Made by a program: the position numbers and the translations under genes. A model generated the notes under the pieces. It was not told the DNA's origin. It ran no database searches and saw only the letters and a list, made by a program, of their open reading frames with translations. This document shows positions 50,510-58,716 of a DNA stretch of 64,000 bases, piece by piece (position 1 is the first letter of the stretch; the number at the start of each line of letters is the position of its first letter). The stretch is taken from the NCBI RefSeq assembly GCF_020521235.1, contig NZ_BLAY01000026.1, positions 1 to 64,000 on the forward strand. Reading direction: 5' to 3'. This DNA is from Microseira wollei NIES-4236 (GTDB lineage Bacteria; Cyanobacteriota; Cyanobacteriia; Cyanobacteriales; Aerosakkonemataceae).

Positions 50510-53293
50510 TTAAGGTGCATGACAATTTCCTGAAATCCGCAACAACCTATTAGTAGGAGGAGAAGCTACTAAAACAATCTCACCTCGATCGTTTCTGATC
50601 CATCCAGTTGCTTCTACTATCTGGGTAGGTGTATTTTGTGGAGTAACTGTTTCCGATTGATTTTCGAGTTGATTAAATATTACAGCCTCGCTGCGAAGTG
50701 CTTCTGCTGGTTGAGGCGGTACACCGCGCCCGGTGACGCTTAACCTATTATCTTCATCGGGAGAACAACCCAAGACAATTTGTCTTGACGTATCGACAAA
50801 TTGCGGGGATAAATCTAATAATCCCTGACTGGGGTTAACATCTGGAGTGTTGAGGTTAACTTCTCCTTCTCGTCCAAATGTCGAACTAGCAGTAATATCG
50901 CTTTGTGGCGTTGCTTGTTGACGGTATTGAGTGCCAAAAATTCCTTGGGAATTAATTTGCACTCTACCTCCATCACCTCTTTCCGCATTGGCGGTAATAT
51001 CGCTATTTTCTAATGCTGCTAAAACACCCGTATTGATGATGATATTACCACCCGTAGCACTTGTTCTGCCATTTGTTGCGATCGCGCTGCCATCCCGCAA
51101 TATTATGTTATGCGATCGCAGTCGAATATTACCAAAATTACCCGCTTGAGTTTCGGCATTCAGGCTACTGTTATCTAACTCGATAGAATTAGCTGTAATA
51201 TTAAGATCGCCTGCTGCCCCTTCTCCATCTGCACTAACAGAAATTTTAGCTTCTGCTTCAAGTTGCAACTGTCCAGTTTGAATGGTTAAATTTCCTCCCG
51301 CACCTTTTGACTCAACTGCCGTATTTGCAAACAGTCCGCTATTTGCACCAACGCCCGCGACGTTTTCAGCACCAAATTGAGCCAGTCGATTCGTAAACGT
51401 GGAGTCGCTTCCAGAGATAATTATGCGTGCGATCGCATTAATTCTAATGTCGCCAGCTTTGCCACCACTGTTAGTTGTAGTAAATACTTGTCCGCCATTT
51501 ATAGCTGCAAAAGTATTAACGTTAATAGTAACGTTGCCACCATTTGTGTCCCTAATTGTTGCAGCGTTAATCACGGAGCCATTTTGCACTCGCAACACAT
51601 TTGTATTGACTATAATATTTCCACCGCGCCCAGATGCCAGCCGCTCTGTTTGGCTAAATAATCCACTAGAAAATCCATCATAAATGCCAAACCCAGATAA
51701 AGTTACTGCATCAACTGTGTTAATCCAGATATTTCCTCCGTTTCCCTCTCCGTTGGTGCTGGTAGTGACCAAAGCACCATTGCTCACCTCAAGCGACCTA
51801 GCTGCGATATTAATATTACCCCCTTCTCCAACTGCTCCCCCTCTCACCCGACTGAACGCACCGCTGGAAAATTCATTGGCTCCTTCTCCATCAAACAAAA
51901 CCCGATCGCGAACATTAATATTGATATTTCCTGCACTTCCTTGTCCCAAGGTACTAGCCGTCAAAACTGCACCGTTAGTAACAAACAACGACCCGGTATT
52001 GATGTTAATATTTCCCCCCTGCCCTGCGCCTGTACCTTCCACTCTGCTGAAGGATCCACTCGAATAAATATCAGTATTATTGCGTGTAAAAGGCCGCTGT
52101 CCAGTAAAATAGATCCTGTCACGGGCATTGATATTAATGCTGCCTGCGTTGCCTAATCCTCTAGTACTGGTAATTAAAACTGCTCCATCAGTTACTTCAA
52201 GCAACTCGGTTGTGATGTTAATTTCGCCACCGTTACCAATACCGGGCGCGCCGACATCGTTAATAATAGCGGTAAAGAATTCTTGTGGACTAAGACTTGC
52301 ACCCGCGATCGCAACCTTACCCGTTGCATTTATCTCAATATTTCCAGCTATTGCACCAGGCGAACCTAAATTTTCGGCGATTCCAGCTTCTAAAATACTT
52401 CCAGAACTAATTTCTAAATTGCGGGCATTAATATTAATACTGCCGCCGCCATCCGTTCTCACATTAATTCTAGATCGATTAGCGATCGCAACATCAGCTC
52501 GTTCGGCAGAATCAGCAAAACTCAAGCTCCCATTGCTATTGAGTGTTATAATTCCAGTTCGCGAATATCCTCCTAACTCAATTCTCCCTCCTGGAGCTTG
52601 TAAGGTTCCACCTTCTAATCTTATTTCACCTCCTACAATAGCTAAGGTTCTTCCGGGTTGTACTGCTAAACCTTGAGGGCTATTTTCTCTTTGAATTTCG
52701 GCAATTTTACCAAGTGTAAAATTATGCCCTGAACCCTGCAATAAAATCCTGACTGGATTTGCACCCATTTGTAACCCAATCGGAACGTTAATTGTTAACA
52801 AAGGCGCAATTTGCGGATTAACAGCACTAAACTCTGTCCCATCGGCAAACTTGAGACTATTCGCTGTCGTACCAATAAAAGAACCACCAATATTTAGCCT
52901 TGCATTAGCACCAAAAATAATTCCGTTGGGATTGATTAAAAATAAATTAGCCGTCCCATTAGCTTTAATGAAACCATCAATATTAGAAATAGAACCACCA
53001 GTCACGCGGGCGATAATGTTTTGGATATTCTGTGCGTTGTTAAAGTAAGCTTCGATACCCGTAGGAACGGAAAACAGTTCAAAACTGTGGAAAAGATTTC
53101 CACCCGCTGTTGTTCCTGCTTGAATTAGATTAGCTTCACCTTGCACTTCAACGGTGGAATTGATTGGCAGAGTGCGATCTGGGACGATTTGAGACTTCGC
53201 GACAGGGCAAATGCAAGCGATCGCACAACCTGCAAGTAGCGCTCGCTGTGCGGTTTTCCACTTCCAACACCGAATTGCCAATTTGTGTTTCAT
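50510..53293 (-). CDS. Filamentous haemagglutinin-type two-partner secretion protein
   Basis: The protein is 927 aa. The signal region is QRALLAGCAIACICPVAKSQ. The TPS domain at about 35-270 includes IVPDRTLPINSTVEVQGEAN, FHSFELFSVPTGIEAYFNN and NPNGIIFGANARLNIGGSF. About 280-840 is a long beta-helix built of repeats such as GNININARDRIYF and GGNINIAARSLEV. The C-terminus has TEATGWIRNDRGEIVLVA. It is exported through a TpsB/ShlB pore (not in the window) and probably serves in adhesion or the sheath. It stops 10 bp after the extended CHAT frame begins. Confidence 0.92.
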   Translation of the reverse strand: MKHKLAIRCWKWKTAQRALLAGCAIACICPVAKSQIVPDRTLPINSTVEVQGEANLIQAGTTAGGNLFHSFELFSVPTGIEAYFNNAQNIQNIIARVTGGSISNIDGFIKANGTANLFLINPNGIIFGANARLNIGGSFIGTTANSLKFADGTEFSAVNPQIAPLLTINVPIGLQMGANPVRILLQGSGHNFTLGKIAEIQRENSPQGLAVQPGRTLAIVGGEIRLEGGTLQAPGGRIELGGYSRTGIITLNSNGSLSFADSAERADVAIANRSRINVRTDGGGSININARNLEISSGSILEAGIAENLGSPGAIAGNIEINATGKVAIAGASLSPQEFFTAIINDVGAPGIGNGGEINITTELLEVTDGAVLITSTRGLGNAGSININARDRIYFTGQRPFTRNNTDIYSSGSFSRVEGTGAGQGGNININTGSLFVTNGAVLTASTLGQGSAGNININVRDRVLFDGEGANEFSSGAFSRVRGGAVGEGGNINIAARSLEVSNGALVTTSTNGEGNGGNIWINTVDAVTLSGFGIYDGFSSGLFSQTERLASGRGGNIIVNTNVLRVQNGSVINAATIRDTNGGNVTINVNTFAAINGGQVFTTTNSGGKAGDIRINAIARIIISGSDSTFTNRLAQFGAENVAGVGANSGLFANTAVESKGAGGNLTIQTGQLQLEAEAKISVSADGEGAAGDLNITANSIELDNSSLNAETQAGNFGNIRLRSHNIILRDGSAIATNGRTSATGGNIIINTGVLAALENSDITANAERGDGGRVQINSQGIFGTQYRQQATPQSDITASSTFGREGEVNLNTPDVNPSQGLLDLSPQFVDTSRQIVLGCSPDEDNRLSVTGRGVPPQPAEALRSEAVIFNQLENQSETVTPQNTPTQIVEATGWIRNDRGEIVLVASPPTNRLLRISGNCHAP

Positions 53294-53348
53294 GGGAGAA
53301 TTTTAGCGCGCTCGCGATCGCAATTCCCAGAAACCGGGTTTGTGTGGG

Positions 53349-53465
53349 GTGGAGATGCTCCCGCGAGTGCGGAAGGGAGGCATATCGCACCCATCAATTG
53401 CTGTACGGGCACGGCATCAAAAATATATTGGCTTGCGAACAATGTTAATCGTGCCGTGCCCCTAC
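53349..53465. repeat. GCATATCGC motif and MITE family 4, copy 1
   Basis: A GCGAGTGCGGAAGGGAGGCATATCGC-type box (near 53356-53389) is followed by a 63-bp element (53403-53465) with ends GTACGGGCACGGCA and TGCCGTGCCCCTAC. Both parts recur near 54848-54998. Confidence 0.65.
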
Positions 53466-53470
53466 CAATT

Positions 53471-53758
53471 CTACTTACCACGCCACAAATGCACGGCATC
53501 TGGATTGATGTGCGATCGCAGTTGTTGCCATTCTTCGAGTAAGTATTCACCATCCACGGATGCCTGATGCTGTTCATCCTTCAGAACTGCCAGTACGTGA
53601 ACACCAGACGGATAGGCGACATGCCGAATTTCTGGTTTGTAACCCAGATCCTCGATCGCAGCTAAAACTTCAGCCGCTAAACCCGCAATCGTCAGATCGA
53701 CGGCGAGGATGATTTGACCCGGTTTAGCCCCTGGTTTGACGCATTCCAAAACAACCAT
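53471..53758 (-). CDS. Hypothetical protein, 95 aa
   Basis: MVVLECVKPGAKPGQIILAV... is an alpha/beta sequence with no family I recognise (AEVLAAIEDLGYKPEIRHVA, SGVHVLAVLKDEQ). Its start shares a TAATG with the stop of the 63-aa gene upstream, so it belongs to the three-gene operon. TGGTAAG near its end ties to the MITE downstream. Confidence 0.6.
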   Translation of the reverse strand: MVVLECVKPGAKPGQIILAVDLTIAGLAAEVLAAIEDLGYKPEIRHVAYPSGVHVLAVLKDEQHQASVDGEYLLEEWQQLRSHINPDAVHLWRGK

Positions 53759-53949
53759 TACTGTTTCTCCTTGTAGTTACAACGGTACACTTGTGGACGA
53801 GCTTCAATTTTGCGGGGTTCGGTGACTGATTCGAGTTCAACCCCATACCGATCGGCTCGTTTCTGGCAGTCTTTCTGTGCCTGCTTGGGGCTGTCTGCAA
53901 CGATGGGTTCGTCCCAACGGTAAGGCTCTTTTTCGGGATCGTCAATCAT
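53758..53949 (-). CDS. Hypothetical protein, 63 aa
   Basis: MIDDPEKEPYRWDEPIVADS... is charged, with PKQAQKDCQKRADRYGVELE and a basic end. No family was recognised. It is translationally coupled to the following gene (TAATG) and has GGAGCAATCC upstream as a plausible ribosome site. Confidence 0.55.
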   Translation of the reverse strand: MIDDPEKEPYRWDEPIVADSPKQAQKDCQKRADRYGVELESVTEPRKIEARPQVYRCNYKEKQ

Positions 53950-53975
53950 AATTTGGATTGCTCCTCATTTCAATC

Positions 53976-54221
53976 TCAAGCCTGCACTCGCGGACATTTC
54001 AGAACGCTAATCATTTCACCTTTGTTGCGCGTTGGTACTGGTTGACTCCAAGCCCAAATTGCCGCGATACGCGCAACGTGCAAACTGTGGATCTTTTGCT
54101 TAATCCAATCTGGCGTACCAATCAGAATCATGCGATTGGCTGGTTGATCTGAAGCTGGTATTGCATCAGCGATAGACACAGTAGGCATTTGGCTACTATC
54201 AGCAGTCAAATTTTCTATCAT
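53976..54221 (-). CDS. Hypothetical protein, 81 aa
   Basis: MIENLTADSSQMPTVSIADA... has a middle part MILIGTPDWIKQKIHSLHVA, RIAAIWAWSQPVP. No family was recognised. It is the first gene of the minus-strand trio, divergent from the XRE regulators. The intervening 120 bp hold inverted repeats suitable as operators. Confidence 0.55.
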   Translation of the reverse strand: MIENLTADSSQMPTVSIADAIPASDQPANRMILIGTPDWIKQKIHSLHVARIAAIWAWSQPVPTRNKGEMISVLKCPRVQA

Positions 54222-54253
54222 TTGGGTTTACCTGAATTGCTGACAAATCCCTC

Positions 54254-54306
54254 TGTTCTCAATCGAGAAGGATAAGATCATACCCGTATGCGCTCAATTG
54301 AGAACA
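54254..54306. promoter_or_regulatory. Operator-like inverted repeats
   Basis: TGTTCTCAAT (54254) and ATTGAGAACA (to 54306) form an inverted pair. Each half is itself near-palindromic: TTCTC-AATC-GAGAA at 54256-54269 and CTCAATTGAG at 54293-54302. Located between the trio and the XRE genes, they are likely binding sites for the XRE protein. Confidence 0.55.
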
Positions 54307-54342
54307 TTTACTTGGTTATGTTCCTCTGACAATATTGGGTGC

Positions 54343-54587
54343 ATGGGAAAGGCAGGAAAGGCACTCAGGCAAGTACTCGAAAGCTACGGCATTGCCCAAA
54401 TCGACTAGCGTTGACAATGGGCATCAATCGGTCTACCGTCAGCCAGTGGTTCAACGAAACCAGAGATCCTTCGGCTGAAGCAGTGACCGAGATTGTTTCA
54501 GCCTTGGAGAAGATAAACGAAGCGGCGGCGAAAGAGTTTCTAGTGCTGTACCTGGGGCGCATTGTTCAGAATGACGACCAGACATAA
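54343..54587 (+). pseudogene. XRE regulator, frameshifted duplicate
   Basis: It starts MGKAGKALRQVLESYGIAQ like the next gene, then loses one A (CCCAAATCG instead of CCCAAAATCG). After the shift the sequence LALTMGINRSTVSQWFNETR, DPSAEAVTEIVSAL continues in another frame to 54587. A tandem duplicate of the gene at 54597 that has lost function. Confidence 0.75.
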
Positions 54588-54596
54588 ACTTTGAGC

Positions 54597-54851
54597 ATGG
54601 GAAAAGCAGGTAAGGCACTCAGACAAGTACTAGAAACCTATGGCATTGCCCAAAATCGGCTAGCCGTGAAAATGGGCATCAACCGTTCCACCGTTTACCA
54701 ATGGGTGAATGAAGTTAGCGATCCATTGGCGGAAGCAGTCACCGAAATCATCAAAGCCTTGCGACAGATAGATGAAGCTGCTGCGGAAGACTTTATCGAT
54801 CTATATCTTGAACGTAATTCCCGGAATGACGATCGGGATACAGCGCTGTAG
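54597..54851 (+). CDS. XRE-family transcriptional regulator
   Basis: The protein is 84 aa. The Cro/C1 helix-turn-helix is LETYGIAQNRLAVKMGINRS, TVYQWVNEVSDPLAEAVTEI. A single-domain repressor type, probably acting on the operator-like repeats at 54254. The start is ATG 54597 (MGKAGKALRQ), equivalent to the duplicate's; the TTG at 54591 is less likely. The stop codon lies in the end of MITE family 4. Confidence 0.85.
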   Translation: MGKAGKALRQVLETYGIAQNRLAVKMGINRSTVYQWVNEVSDPLAEAVTEIIKALRQIDEAAAEDFIDLYLERNSRNDDRDTAL

Positions 54852-54910
54852 GGGCACGGCATCAGAATATATTGGCATCGCGAACAATGTTAATCTTGCC
54901 GTGCCCCTAC
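54848..54910. repeat. MITE family 4, copy 2
   Basis: 63 bp with ends GTAGGGGCACGGCA and TGCCGTGCCCCTAC. The interior AATATATTGGC...GCGAACAATGTTAATC is shared with copy 1. It supplies the stop codon of the XRE gene. Confidence 0.7.
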
Positions 54911-55062
54911 CAACCATCGATGATTGAAAGTTGCCAGAAATTGGGTGGTTTGGGGAGGGGAAGCGTTCGCGAGTGCGGAAGGGAGGCATATCGCACAACC
55001 ATCCGACTCTGGTAATATCATGCTTTCCCTGCGATGAAATTTCCCATCTGGGAAATCCACCC

Positions 55063-56043
55063 ATGACCAAGCTGATTATCCAAATTCCCTGTTACAACGA
55101 GGAAAGCACCCTGGGAACAACCCTAAACGCACTCCCTCGCCAGCTTCCCGGCATTGATATTATCGAATGGCTCATCATCGACGATGGCAGTATTGACAAC
55201 ACCGTAGAGGTTGCCAAAGCTTACGGAGTCGATCATATCGTGCGCTTGACCACCAATCGAGGTTTAGCCAAAGCATTCATGGCAGGATTAGAAGCAAGTA
55301 TCAAAGCCGGTGCAGATATTATTGTTAACACCGATGCCGATAACCAATACTGTGCAGAAGATATTCCCAAATTAATTGAACCAATTTTATTAGGCCGAGC
55401 CGAAATTGTGATCGGTGCCAGACCGATTTTCAAAATCAAACACTTTTCACCCATCAAAAAACTCCTGCAAAAATTCGGCAGTTGGGTAGTGCGCCTCGCC
55501 AGCAGTACAGATATTCCCGATGCGCCCAGTGGCTTTCGCGCCTTCACTCGCGAAGCGGCAATGCGGATGAACGTATTTAACGAATATACCTATACATTAG
55601 AAACGATTATTCAAGCCGGACAAAAAGGGATTGTAATGACATCAGTTCCAATTAGAACCAACGGTTATTTACGCCCTTCGCGCCTAGTTAAAAGCATTCC
55701 AACTTATATCAAGCGGTCGATTTTTACCATCCTGCGAATCTTCATGGTTTACAGACCGCTCCGCTTTTTCTTAATATTAGGAACCGTGCCATTTAGCGCC
55801 GGATTTTTATTAGGATTGCGCTGGTTAATTTATTTCTTTCAAGGTACGGCTCGCACGAGAATTCCCAGCTTAATATTGGCGACAATTCTAATTTTAATCG
55901 GTTTTCAACTATGGATGTTTGGTTTAGTAGCAGATTTACTATCAGTCAATCGCAAACTCATGGAAGAAATTCAATTACGGATGCGAAGAATGGACGCAGA
56001 AAGAAGCAGAGGAGCAGAGGAGCAGAGGAACAACGAACTATAA
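55063..56043 (+). CDS. GT2 glycosyltransferase, dolichol-phosphate-mannose synthase-like
   Basis: The protein is 326 aa. GT-A motifs: IIQIPCYNEESTLGTTLNAL, WLIIDDGSIDNT, IIVNTDADNQYCAEDIPKLI (DAD metal site). Two C-terminal membrane helices at about 230-300 (FFLILGTVPFSAGFLLGLRW; LILATILILIGFQLWMFGLV). It likely charges a polyprenyl phosphate with a sugar at the inner membrane, feeding the GT39-like enzyme at 59764. The last 20 residues are low-complexity (Glu/Arg). Confidence 0.88.
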   Translation: MTKLIIQIPCYNEESTLGTTLNALPRQLPGIDIIEWLIIDDGSIDNTVEVAKAYGVDHIVRLTTNRGLAKAFMAGLEASIKAGADIIVNTDADNQYCAEDIPKLIEPILLGRAEIVIGARPIFKIKHFSPIKKLLQKFGSWVVRLASSTDIPDAPSGFRAFTREAAMRMNVFNEYTYTLETIIQAGQKGIVMTSVPIRTNGYLRPSRLVKSIPTYIKRSIFTILRIFMVYRPLRFFLILGTVPFSAGFLLGLRWLIYFFQGTARTRIPSLILATILILIGFQLWMFGLVADLLSVNRKLMEEIQLRMRRMDAERSRGAEEQRNNEL

Positions 56044-56096
56044 ACAATTAGCAATTAGCCATTAGCAATTAGCAAGCTTGCAATTAGCAATTACCA

Positions 56097-57689
56097 ATGA
56101 CCAAAGACTTATTCGCCCGCGAAGCACTCGCCCAAATTCCCAAAATATTAACATTGCTAGACCGCAATCCCCACAGCCCCACTTATGGCTGTTTTGACCG
56201 CAACTTCTGGCAATACAAAATCATCGATTTTCCCAGCGGTATGGCACAGGAATTTGTCTGGCCTTTGGCGCTGGTTTATCATACCGCTGTGCCGAATAAT
56301 CCCTTTTATAGAAGGCGGGTGATTCGAGATTGGGTCGAAGCCGGAATACTCTACGCCGCCCGCAGCGCCCATCGCGACGGCTCCTGCGATGATTATTTCC
56401 CCTACGAAAGAGCGGGGGGCGCTGCTGCTTTCTCCCTACTGGCTTGTATTGAAAGTTACACAGAATTAAAATTAAAAAATGACGAGATTCTCAAGTTTTT
56501 TGAGAAGCGGGCAAATTGGTTAGCTCATCACAATGAAAGCGGCAGATTGACCAATCACCAAGCTTTAATTGTCTTGGGTTTAGAATTGCTTTCTAAACTA
56601 TTATCAACTACCCAGTGGGATAAAGCGAAAGCGCTACGTTTGGAACGGGTTTTAGATTGGCAAAACGCTGAAGGTTGGTTTCAAGAATACGAAGGTTGCG
56701 ATCCGGGGTATCATACGCTGACGATTACTTGTTTGGCGAGAATTTATCAAATTAGACCCGATATAAGATTGAAAGAAGCACTGATTAAAGCGGTTGATTT
56801 AGCGGCGCATTTCGTGCATCCAGATGGCTCTTACGGGGGAGAATATGCCAGTCGAAATACCTATAACTTTTTCCCCCACGGGTTTGAATTAGTCGGGCGG
56901 TGGATGCCAGATGCACTGAGGATAAATGACCGCTTTTTAGTGGCACTTGCTAACAATCTTGCACCTTGTTATGCTGACGACCATATTATCGGTCACCATA
57001 CTTGGAATTATCTACTCGCTTGGCGAGATTTTGTGGCAGAGCGACCCGCACCCGCACCGCGTACTAATGATAGTCTTTGGTTAAAAGAAGCGCAAATTTT
57101 GCTCGAACGACGCGGGGATACAGAACTTTATTTGGCCTTGAATAAAGGCGGTGTTTTTAAGCTGTTTCGGGGGAAAAAATTAGTAGCTTCGGATACGCAG
57201 TTTTCCCTGCTAGTACGCGAGGGTAAAAAAGTGAAAAATGCCGTGGGGCATCTGGTTGACAAATATCAAGTAAAATTAGAGGATGACACGATTACAATTC
57301 AAGGTCAGTTGGGGTGGGCAAAACAAAAACAAATGACGCCGCTAAATTTGTTAATTCTGCGCGTGGTGATGCTTTCTTTTGGGCGATTTTTCCCGAATTT
57401 GATTCGCAAGTTACTGCAAAAAATGCTAATTACGGGTAAAAAAGATGCACCTTTTAAGTTTACGCGGGTTTTAAAATGGGAAAATGATGGATGGGTAGTG
57501 ATGGATGAATTGGTAGCGATGTCGTGGAAGAATGTTGTGAGTGCGGGGATTGGTTGCGATCAAACTTCGATTTATGTGGTGATGAGTCGGACTTTTCAGT
57601 TAGGTCAATTGCAACCTTGGATGGATTTAACTGAGGAAGTGAAGAAACTTTCTGCGGGTAAGACGTTAAAATTGGAACGCAATTTTTGA
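56097..57689 (+). CDS. Alpha/alpha-toroid protein of unknown function
   Basis: The protein is 530 aa. The N-terminal two-thirds is helical with spaced aromatic and His motifs (FPSGMAQEFVWPLALVYHTA, DGSCDDYFPYERAGGAAAFS, EYEGCDPGYHTLTITCLARI, DGSYGGEYASRNTYNFFPHG), as in heparinase/lyase or glycosidase toroids. The C-terminal third is beta-rich. I do not recognise the exact family. Placed between a GT2 and membrane sugar genes, it may process a polysaccharide. The leader has TTAGCAATTAGC-type repeats. Confidence 0.6.
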   Translation: MTKDLFAREALAQIPKILTLLDRNPHSPTYGCFDRNFWQYKIIDFPSGMAQEFVWPLALVYHTAVPNNPFYRRRVIRDWVEAGILYAARSAHRDGSCDDYFPYERAGGAAAFSLLACIESYTELKLKNDEILKFFEKRANWLAHHNESGRLTNHQALIVLGLELLSKLLSTTQWDKAKALRLERVLDWQNAEGWFQEYEGCDPGYHTLTITCLARIYQIRPDIRLKEALIKAVDLAAHFVHPDGSYGGEYASRNTYNFFPHGFELVGRWMPDALRINDRFLVALANNLAPCYADDHIIGHHTWNYLLAWRDFVAERPAPAPRTNDSLWLKEAQILLERRGDTELYLALNKGGVFKLFRGKKLVASDTQFSLLVREGKKVKNAVGHLVDKYQVKLEDDTITIQGQLGWAKQKQMTPLNLLILRVVMLSFGRFFPNLIRKLLQKMLITGKKDAPFKFTRVLKWENDGWVVMDELVAMSWKNVVSAGIGCDQTSIYVVMSRTFQLGQLQPWMDLTEEVKKLSAGKTLKLERNF

Positions 57690-57690
57690 C

Positions 57691-57865
57691 AGCGAGGCAG
57701 AGCCTCGCATACCTTGCTCCCAGGCGGTCGCCTGGGAGCGAGAAAGTGGGAGGCTCTGCCTCCGGCTGCCCGTGGCTGCCCGTGGCTGCCCGTGGCTGCC
57801 CCTGGCTGCCGCTGGCTCCCAGGCGACCGCCAGGGAGCGAGAAAGTGGGAGGCTCTGCCTCCGGA
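57691..57865. repeat. Composite palindrome with 10-bp tandem repeat
   Basis: GCGAGGCAGAGCCTCGC, then a 49-bp unit (CTCCCAGGCG...CGCCTGGGAG, GAGAAAGTGGGAGGCTCTGC CTCC) present twice as direct copies at 57718-57766 and 57817-57865. Between them about five tandem copies of GGCTGCCCGT (57764-57810). It separates two genes. Confidence 0.7.
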
Positions 57866-57890
57866 TAATTAAGCAAATAAGGAAGTATTG

Positions 57891-58667
57891 ATGAAGGAAG
57901 AAAATGCACAGAAAATGCGATTGCATGAGATGAATCCGCTGGATAGATTTTCTGACCGAGTGGAGGATTATGTTAAATATCGACCGAGTTATCCAAGGGA
58001 GGCGATCGCATCGATCATATCCTCATTAGAAACTGCCGAAGTAGTAGCAGATGTGGGTGCTGGTACGGGTATATCTTCACGTCTGCTAGCTGATTTACAC
58101 AGCATACGGGTAATTGCAATTGAACCAAATGCTGAAATGAGACAAGCTGCTGCACCCCATCCTTTGGTAGAATTTCGAGATGGAACCGCAGAGGCTACTA
58201 ATTTACCCGATAATCAGGTTGATTTAGTAACTTGCTTTCAATCTTTTCACTGGTTTAATCCTATATTAACGCTGCCGGAGTTTCACCGAATTTTAAAGCC
58301 ATCTGGGAGATTAGCTATAGTCTGGAATACGCGCGATCGCAACGATCAATTCACTGCTGAATATAGCAGCATAGTCCGCAAAGCATCAAACAATCATCCA
58401 GGTGAAAAGCGTTCCGATGCCATCCAACCTTTTCTAGAAAGTCCGCTTTTTGTGAATCGTCGTCTGTTTATATTTCCTTATAGGCAGAAGTTAGATTTAG
58501 CGGGATTGGTTGGTCGTGCTATGAGTACTTCATATATTCCAAAGTCAGGGGAAGCATATCAGGAATTGTTGTCTGATTTGCAGCAGTTGTTTGAGGGGAG
58601 TTGCGATGAGGATGGATTTGTATCTTTAGTTTATCAAACTGAAGTTTATCTCGCTGAACCGATTTAA
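57891..58667 (+). CDS. Class I SAM-dependent methyltransferase
   Basis: The protein is 258 aa from ATG 57891, with AAGGAAG 8 nt upstream. SAM motif I: VVADVGAGTGISSRLL near 50. Acidic strand IAIEPNAEM near 75. Motif IV: VDLVTCFQSFHWF near 108. The YPREA...TSYIPKSGE features are those of UbiE/YafE-like methyltransferases. The substrate is unknown. Confidence 0.85.
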   Translation: MKEENAQKMRLHEMNPLDRFSDRVEDYVKYRPSYPREAIASIISSLETAEVVADVGAGTGISSRLLADLHSIRVIAIEPNAEMRQAAAPHPLVEFRDGTAEATNLPDNQVDLVTCFQSFHWFNPILTLPEFHRILKPSGRLAIVWNTRDRNDQFTAEYSSIVRKASNNHPGEKRSDAIQPFLESPLFVNRRLFIFPYRQKLDLAGLVGRAMSTSYIPKSGEAYQELLSDLQQLFEGSCDEDGFVSLVYQTEVYLAEPI

Positions 58668-58672
58668 ACGAA

Positions 58673-58708
58673 CCACAGAGGCACAGAGGACGCAGAGAAG
58701 AGGAAGAA
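58673..58708. repeat. ACAGAGGCACAGAGG-type spacer repeat
   Basis: Purine-rich ACCACAGAGGCACAGAGGAC then GCAGAGAAGAGG. Related forms lie at about 59692-59725 and, reversed, 61395-61440 and 11995-12020. They fill the gaps between genes. Confidence 0.6.
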
Positions 58709-58716
58709 GAGAGGAG

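Noticed and set aside
50347-50520. N-terminal extension of the CHAT protein to 50520
   Set aside because: The extra codons are a nested palindromic repeat; the signal-peptide-like start at 50346 fits the family better.
51377-52676. Several plus-strand ORFs over the haemagglutinin gene
   Set aside because: Antisense of a repetitive beta-helix gene; no ribosome sites or family features.
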